Below are positions 1 to 8,738 of a DNA stretch of 13,939 bases, one piece after another. Each line of letters starts with the position of its first letter. The stretch's first letter is position 1. Source of the DNA: an uncultured Bryobacterales bacterium. Lineage in GTDB: Bacteria; Acidobacteriota; Terriglobia; Bryobacterales; UBA6623. The stretch spans positions 1 through 13,939 of the forward strand of contig CAMPKL010000032.1 in NCBI GenBank assembly GCA_946887065.1. Direction: 5' to 3'. The notes under the pieces were generated by a model that saw nothing but the letters and a program-made list of their open reading frames with translations, was not told the origin of the DNA and did no database searches. The translations under genes were made by a program, and so were the position numbers.

Positions 1-2
1 TG

Positions 3-326
3 GGCGTCGGCGGCTACGTCGCCAGCGGCATGGTCAGCGTCACGGCACTGATTCCGGCGTTCATTGGAGCGCCGTTGGCGCTCTTGGGCGTCTTGGCCCT
101 GGCCGAGTCCCGGCGAAAGCATGCCATGCACGGCGCTGTGGCGCTGGCGCTGATCGGGTTCCTCGGTTCGGTTCCGGGGCTTCTGAAACTGGGCGCTTTG
201 GCGGCAGGCGAGGCGGAGCGTCCGATGGCGGTCGGCATGCAGGCAGCCATGGCGGTGCTGCTCGCGATCTATATTGCGCTTTGCGTGCGCAGCTTCATTG
301 CCGCCCGCAAAGCCCGGCTGGCCTAG
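3..326 (+). CDS. Small integral membrane protein, function unknown (5'-truncated)
   Basis: The reading frame is open from the first bases of the window (Gly-Val-Gly-Gly-Tyr-Val-Ala-Ser-Gly precedes the first internal ATG at 30), so the true start most likely lies upstream and about 108 residues are visible. Three hydrophobic segments can be seen: one around the S-V-T-A-L-I-P-A-F stretch, one after the K-H-A-M-H motif, and one in the last 30 residues before a basic C-terminal tail (R-S-F-I-A-A-R-K-A-R). I recall similar small proteins with the VTALIPA and KHAMH motifs as uncharacterised membrane proteins in many bacteria, but I know no function. Its stop codon overlaps that of mscS on the other strand by four bases (CTAG, 323-326). 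The frame is well supported; the role is unknown. Confidence 0.72.
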   Translation, partial: GVGGYVASGMVSVTALIPAFIGAPLALLGVLALAESRRKHAMHGAVALALIGFLGSVPGLLKLGALAAGEAERPMAVGMQAAMAVLLAIYIALCVRSFIAARKARLA

Positions 327-1210
327 GGGTTCGGGCGCCTTTCCCCGTTGAGGGCGGTTAGGCCTTCCCAGACGGGGCGTCTTACTTCATCGATGAAAAG
401 TTGCAGGTGCGGGAAGGGGATTTCGATGCCCGCTTCATCCAGCGCCAGCTTGGCGGCTTCGATTACGGCGGCGGCTATGGGAACCTGGTGGTTCGCGTCC
501 GGGATCCAAGCGCGGATTTGCAGATTGACGCTAGAGTCGCCGCACTCCAGTACGACAACCGTAGGAGCTGGGTCTTGGAGTACTTGATCCACGCCGCTGA
601 CAGCGCGGAGGATCACTTCGCGGGCCTGGGGGATGTATTCCTTGTAGGCGATGCCGATGGGAATATTCAGCCGCACAGCGCCGTTCTTGGAGTGGTTGAC
701 CAACACTTCGTTGATGATCGTCTTGTTGGGGATGATGACGAACGTGTTGCTGGGGGTGCGGATGCGGGTCGACCGTAGGGTGATTTCGACCACGGTACCG
801 CTTTCGCCGACTACCTCGACCCAGTCGCCGGACTGGAAGGGTCTGTCCAGAAAGATCAGGAACCCCGAGATAACATTGGCGACGGAGTCTTGGGCGGCGA
901 AGCCGATGGCTATTCCGGCGATGCCCAGTCCGGCAAGTGCTGCGCCGACATTGACGCCAAACTGGTCCAGGGCCATGACAAGCGCGAAGGCCATGACGGT
1001 ATAACGCAGCAAGCTATCCACCAGCAGGCGGATCAAGGCGGGCGCGAGGCCCGCTCTCCCGAGCGCCCGCTTGGCGGGATTGCGCGTGAGGGCAAAGAGT
1101 CCCCAAAGCCCAAAGAAGATGATCAATCCGGCAATGACCGCGGGGATGTGTTCAATAGCCTTCGTCGCCAGGGCGGTCAAATCAAGATCTTGTAGTATTC
1201 GGTCGAGCAC
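323..1210 (-). CDS. mscS: Small-conductance mechanosensitive channel, MscS family
   Basis: Predicted inner-membrane channel that opens under membrane tension and releases solutes during hypo-osmotic shock. The product has 295 residues, close to E. coli MscS (286). Transmembrane helices are visible at about 20-42 and 62-83. The pore-lining third helix follows at about 88-120, rich in Ala and Gly and ending in the typical F-L-D-R-P-F-Q-S-G-D-W. The beta domain (about 129-165) contains R-T-P-S-N-T-F-V-I-I-P-N-K, and the C-terminal mixed domain ends near G-I-E-I-P-F-P-H-L-Q (261-270), both family hallmarks. The start is GTG, chosen because a GGAGG ribosome site (1217-1221) sits six bases upstream. 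It follows gyrB by 78 bases on the same strand, separated by two hairpins, so it may be partly co-transcribed. The family call is firm; the ortholog class is less certain. Confidence 0.93.
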   Translation of the reverse strand: MLDRILQDLDLTALATKAIEHIPAVIAGLIIFFGLWGLFALTRNPAKRALGRAGLAPALIRLLVDSLLRYTVMAFALVMALDQFGVNVGAALAGLGIAGIAIGFAAQDSVANVISGFLIFLDRPFQSGDWVEVVGESGTVVEITLRSTRIRTPSNTFVIIPNKTIINEVLVNHSKNGAVRLNIPIGIAYKEYIPQAREVILRAVSGVDQVLQDPAPTVVVLECGDSSVNLQIRAWIPDANHQVPIAAAVIEAAKLALDEAGIEIPFPHLQLFIDEVRRPVWEGLTALNGERRPNP

Positions 1211-1219
1211 AGGAATCCT

Positions 1220-1238
1220 CCAGGGGCAGCGCCCCTGG
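1220..1238 (-). repeat. Perfect hairpin in the mscS leader, touching its Shine-Dalgarno site
   Basis: CCAGGGGC (1220-1227) and GCCCCTGG (1231-1238) are perfect inverted repeats around a three-base loop. Read on the minus strand, the final GG of the stem forms the first two bases of the GGAGG ribosome site of mscS. A second layer of pairing (GAAT 1213-1216 with ATTC 1239-1242) could bury the rest of the site. No T-run follows, so it is not a classical terminator. It may be an mRNA-stabilising or translation-modulating element, or one copy of a dispersed palindrome; the sequence alone cannot decide. Confidence 0.6.
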
Positions 1239-1252
1239 ATTCTATCGAACTA

Positions 1253-1273
1253 CCGGCTCTAGGTAGGAGCCGG
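1253..1273 (-). terminator. Weak hairpin downstream of gyrB, possible terminator
   Basis: CCGGCTC (1253-1259) and GAGCCGG (1267-1273) form a 7-bp stem with a 7-base loop, starting 15 bases past the gyrB stop codon. No U-tract follows on the minus strand, so it could be a weak or factor-dependent terminator, or a 3'-end stabiliser of the gyrB message. Confidence 0.35.
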
Positions 1274-1288
1274 CGTTACAGCGTCCGG

Positions 1289-4836
<3,548 letters not shown>

Positions 4837-5104
4837 CGGTCGTTTCCCTTGTGCAGAGTCGCTCAACGTGAGGATCGGGTCCAAGAACCTAACCCATCTA
4901 AAAGAACTTCTTTCTATAAGACCGTAGTAGTAGTCGCGGTGGATATGTGGAAAACAACTACAAGATCTTCTAAATCAACCACTTACGACTATCAGCCCTG
5001 TGGATTTTCTCTGTGCTGGGCAGTGTGGAACGTGTGGAGAACGACGAGTTCTCGGCTTTCCTCAGATGCCTCCACAGGCCGCAAGGCATCCTTCTATTAT
5101 ATCC
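4837..5104. other. Chromosomal replication origin (oriC), dnaA-dnaN intergenic region
   Basis: This 268-base gap between dnaA and dnaN is where many bacteria keep oriC. DnaA boxes (TTATCCACA, read here as TGTGGATAA on the + strand) occur in one orientation: 4946-4954 (TGTGGAAAA, full match to the degenerate TTWTNCACA), 5033-5041 (TGTGGAGAA, 8/9), 4999-5007 (TGTGGATTT, 7/9), 4938-4946 (GGTGGATAT, 7/9) and 5024-5032 (TGTGGAACG, weak, abutting the 5033 box). A further 8/9 box (TGTGGATCA, 5128-5136) lies inside the 3' end of dnaA. A weak opposite-strand site is at 5068-5076. The surroundings are much richer in A/T than the flanking genes. The dnaN promoter must also lie here, but I saw no convincing -35/-10 pair. 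Confidence 0.9.
4898..4954 (-). other. Origin unwinding module: DnaA boxes, GC spacer, DnaA-trios, AT-rich element
   Basis: Read from right to left, two overlapping DnaA boxes (4946-4954 and 4938-4946) are followed by a short GC-rich spacer (4935-4939). Then come three consecutive TAG triplets on the + strand (4925-4933), which read 3'-GAT-5' from the box side, and an AT-rich run (about 4898-4920). This order and polarity match the basal unwinding system described for B. subtilis, where DnaA loaded on tandem boxes extends onto DnaA-trios and opens the adjacent DNA. The AT-rich run also contains a small palindrome, AAAGAA-C-TTCTTT (4901-4913). The motif order is seen directly; its function is inferred. 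Confidence 0.78.
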
Positions 5105-6454
5105 CTAGTTAAATCTGTCAGTTAGCTTGTGGATCACAGTGTTGAGAACTTCATCCATCCTGCGCTGGCGCTCAATCTTTTGAACAGCATACAGCACCGT
5201 TGTGTGGTGTTTACCGCCAAACGCCTTTCCTATGTCGGGAAACGAATTGCCGAGGATCTCCTTGCACAGATACATGGCGATCTGCCGAGGGTAAGAAATC
5301 GCCTTGGCGTTGCCCTTCTCGCGGAGTTGGTGAGGCTTGAGATTAAATTCCGCGGCGACGGCGGACTGGATGGCTTCAACGGAGACCCGTTCGTTCTCAG
5401 GGCCGAGCAGGGATTTCAACGCTTGTTTCGCCATCGAGAGCCCGACGCTGGTCTCGGACACCGAGGAGACGGCGCTGAGCCGCAGGAGAGCGCCCTCCAG
5501 TTCGCGAATGTTCGATTTGAGATGCGTCGCTAGATAGCTGCGGACCGGGTCGGGCAAGTCGAGGCGCAACTCCTCGGCCTTGCGATCGAGAATAGCCATC
5601 TTAGTCTCGATGTCGGGCGGTTGGATGTCGGCCATGAGTCCCCAGGTGAAACGGGAGCGCAAGCGGTCGACCAGGCCAGGCACTTGTTTCGGAGGCAGAT
5701 CGCTGGAGATGACGATCTGCTTCTGCATATTGTGCAGCGCGTTGAAGGTATGGAAGAACTCCTCCTGGGTGCGTTCCCGGGTACCGAGGACCTGTATGTC
5801 GTCGATGAGCAGCGCGTCGGCGGCGCGGAATCGCTCGTGGAAGGAGCTCATGCGGTCGTAGCGCAGCGAGTTAATCATCTCGTTCATGAACTCTTCGCTG
5901 GAGACGTAAACGACGCGCATGCCGGGGTTGTTGTCGAGCAGTTGCTGTCCAATCGCGTGCATCAAATGAGTCTTGCCCATGCCTACGTCGCCGTAGACGT
6001 AGAGGGGGTTGTAGGCGTTCGCGGGATTGGCGGCGACCGCCTGGGCGGCGGCGTGAGCGAACTCGTTGCAGGAGCCCACGACAAAGCTCGCAAAGGTGTA
6101 CTTGGGGTTGAAGCGTGCGGCGCGGTCGCGAAACTGAAACGCCTGTTGCCGGGGCGGCAGGCCGGTATGGCTGACGGGCGGAGGCTCTTTGGGGACGCTG
6201 ATTGAGACCTTGCTGATGGCGATGTCGACCATCTGCGCCGCTTGCAGGATGCGCGATCCGAATTCGTCTTCGAGCCAGTGTTTCGCGTTATCGTTCGGCG
6301 CCAACAGGTGCAGGACGCCGTCCGGGTCGGTGCGGTCGTACTCAAGCGGCTCGAGCCAGTTCTCGAAGCTTTCGCGGCTCGTGCCGGCGCGTAGCCTTTC
6401 CAGGACGCGGCGCCAAACTTCCACGCTTACTCCGCTTTCTGAGACACCTTGCAT
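5105..6454 (-). CDS. dnaA: Chromosomal replication initiator protein DnaA
   Basis: AAA+ initiator that binds DnaA boxes, opens oriC and helps load the helicase. The product has 449 residues, normal for the family. Domain I (about 1-80, V-W-R-R-V-L-E-R-L-R and F-E-N-W-L) is followed by a short linker. The AAA+ domain has Walker A G-D-V-G-M-G-K-T (155-162), Walker B L-L-I-D-D-I-Q (215-221) and an arginine finger region L-R-S-R-F (265-269). The C-terminal DNA-binding domain has S-F-P-D-I-G-K-A-F-G-G-K-H-H-T-T-V-L (404-421). The residue before the H-T-T of the signature is His, where E. coli has Asp. ATG at 6452-6454 was chosen because GGGAG lies seven bases upstream and the N-terminus fits; an upstream ATG (6523) would add 23 unconserved residues. 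It is transcribed toward oriC. Confidence 0.97.
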   Translation of the reverse strand: MQGVSESGVSVEVWRRVLERLRAGTSRESFENWLEPLEYDRTDPDGVLHLLAPNDNAKHWLEDEFGSRILQAAQMVDIAISKVSISVPKEPPPVSHTGLPPRQQAFQFRDRAARFNPKYTFASFVVGSCNEFAHAAAQAVAANPANAYNPLYVYGDVGMGKTHLMHAIGQQLLDNNPGMRVVYVSSEEFMNEMINSLRYDRMSSFHERFRAADALLIDDIQVLGTRERTQEEFFHTFNALHNMQKQIVISSDLPPKQVPGLVDRLRSRFTWGLMADIQPPDIETKMAILDRKAEELRLDLPDPVRSYLATHLKSNIRELEGALLRLSAVSSVSETSVGLSMAKQALKSLLGPENERVSVEAIQSAVAAEFNLKPHQLREKGNAKAISYPRQIAMYLCKEILGNSFPDIGKAFGGKHHTTVLYAVQKIERQRRMDEVLNTVIHKLTDRFN

Positions 6455-6666
6455 AAGATCGCTCCCGGCGCTAGCGGTCCCCGCCGCCCATCGACATGAA
6501 GGCGGGAAACGAAACTCCATCAACCAAACAGGGAATTTGTAGTCTAGCAGCGGACGGTGCGGAAATCCAGCCGATTTTCGACCAAAATCAATCAGCTAAG
6601 TGATTGTTCTACAACAAGTTAGACGAATCACAGGAGAGCAGTTTCGCGGGTCAGGGGGTTGGCCGG
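6455..6666 (-). promoter_or_regulatory. dnaA upstream region with clustered inverted repeats
   Basis: This 212-base gap between larE and dnaA must hold the dnaA promoter. I could not find a convincing -35/-10 pair. It does contain three close, perfect small inverted repeats: GATTTT-n5-AAAATC (6573-6589), CAATCA-n6-TGATTG (6589-6606) and TTGTT-n4-AACAA (6604-6617). They lie back to back in a locally AT-rich stretch, which suggests a regulatory or binding-site cluster. No strong DnaA box was seen, so dnaA autoregulation through this region is not supported. The GGGAG ribosome site of dnaA lies at its left end. Confidence 0.4.
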
Positions 6667-7521
6667 CTACGAGGATAAGATCGGAAAAAGCGCTCTCTCC
6701 GCAGGCCGTAGGGCGGCATTGAGAGAGCCTTGACGGTAGCCGTCGAGGTCCAGTGTAACGTATTTGAAACCGAGGTCTTTGAAGATTCTGGAAAAATGAC
6801 TCGCCAGCCCGGGATCGAGCGCGCGGGGCAATTCGTCTTGGCCAAATTCGAGCCGGGCAAGGTCGCCGTGGTAACGGACGCGGTAGACGCGAAAGCCAAG
6901 TTGGCGAAGAGCTTCTTCGCCCTGCTCGACCTGCCGGATGCGCTCCGGCGTGACCTCAATGCCGTACTGGATGCGTGAGCTGAGGCAGGCGGCGGCAGGG
7001 CGGTCCCAAGTGGGCAGGCCGGCTAGACGGGAAAGCTCCCGGATGTCCGCCTTGGACAGACCGGCGTCGAGCAAAGGGGCGCGGACGCCGTGCTGATGCG
7101 CGGCCTTGTGGCCTGGGCGGTAATCCGTTGTGTCGTCCAGATTGACGCCGTAGACGACATTCTTGAGGCCAAGCCGTTCGCTGGCTTCAGCGAGCCGGGT
7201 AAACAGTTCATCTTTGCAGTGAAAGCAGCGGTTACCGTCGTTGCGAACGTACTCCGGGTTGGCGAACTCTTGAGTTTCGACGTATTCGTGACGGATGCCG
7301 TACTGACGAACGAAGGCTTCCGCGTCTTTCTTATGGGAGGCGGGTATGGACGCAGAATCGGCGGTGATGGCGATGGCCCGGTCGCCGAGGACTCGATGAG
7401 CGCCCCAGGCGAGGTAGGCGGAATCGGTCCCGCCGGAGTAGGCCACGATGACGTCCCCGAGTTCCTGAAGCAGGGCGAAAAGGCGTTCCTGTTTGGCCTG
7501 GAGAGTCGCGGACATCGACAC
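6667..7521 (-). CDS. larE: ATP-dependent sulfur transferase, LarE family
   Basis: PP-loop enzyme related to LarE, which adenylates and then sulfurates the pyridinium dicarboxylate mononucleotide during synthesis of the nickel-pincer nucleotide cofactor. The product has 284 residues. The PP-loop S-G-G-T-D-S is at 29-34, R-C-F-H-C-K at 98-103, G-V-N-L-D-D at 125-130, and A-C-L-S-S-R-I at 178-184. Cys179 corresponds to the sulfur-donating cysteine of the family. With Cys99 and Cys102 it forms a three-cysteine set like that of the [4Fe-4S]-type LarE known from Thermotoga, so this copy may bind a cluster instead of sacrificing its cysteine (inference). No larB, larC or larA lies nearby. The start is GTG at 7521 or, two codons on, ATG at 7515; no ribosome site precedes either, and a TATAAT lies immediately upstream. 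Confidence 0.9.
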   Translation of the reverse strand: MSMSATLQAKQERLFALLQELGDVIVAYSGGTDSAYLAWGAHRVLGDRAIAITADSASIPASHKKDAEAFVRQYGIRHEYVETQEFANPEYVRNDGNRCFHCKDELFTRLAEASERLGLKNVVYGVNLDDTTDYRPGHKAAHQHGVRAPLLDAGLSKADIRELSRLAGLPTWDRPAAACLSSRIQYGIEVTPERIRQVEQGEEALRQLGFRVYRVRYHGDLARLEFGQDELPRALDPGLASHFSRIFKDLGFKYVTLDLDGYRQGSLNAALRPAERALFPILSS

Positions 7522-7524
7522 CGC

Positions 7525-7530
7525 ATTATA
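7525..7530 (-). promoter_or_regulatory. Candidate -10 box of larE (near-leaderless transcript)
   Basis: A perfect TATAAT on the minus strand ends four bases before the GTG start and ten before the alternative ATG. Transcription would begin at about 7518, so the message would be leaderless or nearly so, which fits the lack of a ribosome-binding site. No recognisable -35 is present: the expected position falls in the stem of the upstream terminator. The hexamer is seen directly; its use is inferred. Confidence 0.45.
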
Positions 7531-7539
7531 GCCGGACGC

Positions 7540-7570
7540 AAAAGGGGCGGCCCCCTGGGAGACCGCCCCT
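7540..7570 (-). terminator. Rho-independent terminator of the DUF3500 gene
   Basis: On the minus strand AGGGGCGG (7570-7563) pairs perfectly with CCGCCCCT (7550-7543) around a 12-base loop, and the arm runs into a stretch of four T (7543-7540, the first also in the stem). It begins 17 bases past the stop of the DUF3500 gene and would separate that gene from larE. Confidence 0.78.
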
Positions 7571-7587
7571 CGTAGAAACGTAGCGAA

Positions 7588-8664
7588 TTACTCGGCGGCG
7601 ACCAGGGAGCTGTGGTCGTACTGCTGGTAGTGCTCGGAGAGGACGTCTCGGCCGAAGTCCCCGTCGTAGTCGCGCCAGATGGAGTGCACGTGATTGGCGT
7701 CGTTCTGGACGTTGTCGTACTCGATCAAGAAGGTCGGCGCTTGAACGCGGTAGTAGTCGCCCTTGCCGGGCTCGCTGGCGCCGGCCCAAGCGAACATGAG
7801 CTGGCCGCGGTTGGTGGAATCGGCTTCAGCGACGCGTGCGGCGGCGGCCTCCCCGGTGACGTTGTTGGCGAAGACAGCGATGATTTCCTTGAGCAAAGCA
7901 TACTGCTCGTCGGTCATTTCAGATGCGGGCAGACCGGCTGGTTGGTTTTCGAGCTTGGCGCGGGTGTCGGCGGCGGTGACCATTTCGCGGTAGGCCTCGG
8001 TCGTGACGACGGCTTTGGTTTTTTGGGCGGCGGTCAGCTTGCCGAGCAGTTGGAAGCCGAGATCGCCCTCAAGCTTGAGCGGCGCGACGCCTTTGCGGGG
8101 ACCTTCCATCGTGATGTTGGGGTTGGTTCCGAAAAAGGTCGGAGAAGATGCAACCAGCTTGCCGCCTTTGAGCGTGAAATGCAGTGATAGATGGTGCCCT
8201 TCGGCGCGCCAGCCCCAGGTCTCGGTCGAGGACGGTTCGCCGAAGACGGAGAAGTAGTACTTGAGCGGGTCGCGTCGTCCGGCGACATCACCCTCGCTGA
8301 TGCGCAGGATGTCTTCAAGGCTCATGATGGTCTTGGCCTTGGCGAAGCCGGCGGGGCTTAGACCGGTGGCGAGCAACGCGTCGGCAAGGTGCCGCTGATG
8401 GGCCTGCATGCGGATGTAGGTGAGGCCCGGACGCGGATAGCCGTAAGTCTGGGCGAAATTGGCGTCGGGGACATAGTGGAAATTGGTTCGCTCCTTGGCG
8501 TCGAAGGCGAACTTGGCGATGCTGCCTTGCTCGCGGTCAAGCGACTTCAGGAAAGCATCGGCTGCCGAAACCATGGCATCGGCGGCGGAATACTGATAGG
8601 CGCCGGCGATGGCGGTTAGGCCGAGGCAGAGCGTGATCAAGCGAATTCGTAGCGTATTAGACAT
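7588..8664 (-). CDS. Secreted DUF3500-family protein
   Basis: The product has 358 residues and starts with a signal peptide: basic M-S-N-T-L-R-I-R, hydrophobic L-I-T-L-C-L-G-L-T-A-I-A-G, with likely cleavage after A-Y-Q-Y-S-A, so it is exported. Features I associate with DUF3500 are visible: K-E-R-T-N-F-H-Y-V-P (57-66), R-D-P-L-K-Y-Y (131-137), F-G-E-P-S (141-145), W-G-W-R-A-E-G-H-H-L-S-L-H-F (150-163) and a C-terminal Y-D-N-V-Q-N-D-A-N-H-V-H-S-I-W-R-D (316-332). The conserved His and Asp clusters suggest a metal site or hydrolytic activity, but no function is established to my knowledge. ATG at 8662-8664 was chosen because GGGAG lies about ten bases upstream and the signal peptide then begins properly; an upstream TTG (8727) is unlikely. 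It is monocistronic, with its own terminator. Confidence 0.88.
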   Translation of the reverse strand: MSNTLRIRLITLCLGLTAIAGAYQYSAADAMVSAADAFLKSLDREQGSIAKFAFDAKERTNFHYVPDANFAQTYGYPRPGLTYIRMQAHQRHLADALLATGLSPAGFAKAKTIMSLEDILRISEGDVAGRRDPLKYYFSVFGEPSSTETWGWRAEGHHLSLHFTLKGGKLVASSPTFFGTNPNITMEGPRKGVAPLKLEGDLGFQLLGKLTAAQKTKAVVTTEAYREMVTAADTRAKLENQPAGLPASEMTDEQYALLKEIIAVFANNVTGEAAAARVAEADSTNRGQLMFAWAGASEPGKGDYYRVQAPTFLIEYDNVQNDANHVHSIWRDYDGDFGRDVLSEHYQQYDHSSLVAAE

Positions 8665-8684
8665 GCTGGGGTTCTCCCGTGACC

Positions 8685-8704
8685 GTTCGAGATTATAACC
8701 GAAC
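8685..8704 (-). promoter_or_regulatory. Candidate -10 of the DUF3500 gene inside an inverted repeat
   Basis: TATAAT on the minus strand (8692-8697) lies 28 bases before the DUF3500 start codon, giving a leader of about 20 bases that includes its GGGAG ribosome site. It sits within a GTTCG-n10-CGAAC inverted repeat (8685-8689 and 8700-8704), a layout typical of a repressor site over a -10 element. I see no good -35. The regulator is unknown. Confidence 0.42.
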
Positions 8705-8720
8705 ACAGTCGGCGGGGACC

Positions 8721-8733
8721 TATACAATGAGGT
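8721..8733 (+). promoter_or_regulatory. Candidate -10 and ribosome site of the 8739 gene
   Basis: TATACAAT (8721-8728) resembles a -10 element and is followed by TGAGGT, whose GAGG (8729-8732) lies six bases before the ATG at 8739. That spacing decides the start codon. With the minus-strand TATAAT at 8692-8697 it makes this 74-base gap a compact divergent promoter region. No clear -35 was found. Confidence 0.35.
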
Positions 8734-8738
8734 GCATC

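Noticed and set aside
5621..6205. A 194-codon open frame on the + strand
   Set aside because: It is antisense to the AAA+ domain of dnaA, whose motifs fully explain the sequence; no ribosome site supports it.
6455..6523. Longer dnaA from the ATG at 6523
   Set aside because: The extra residues do not look like DnaA domain I, and the ATG at 6454 has a well-placed GGGAG.
6524..6620. Possible -10 TAGACT for dnaA
   Set aside because: No acceptable -35 lies at the right distance, so I do not call a promoter here.
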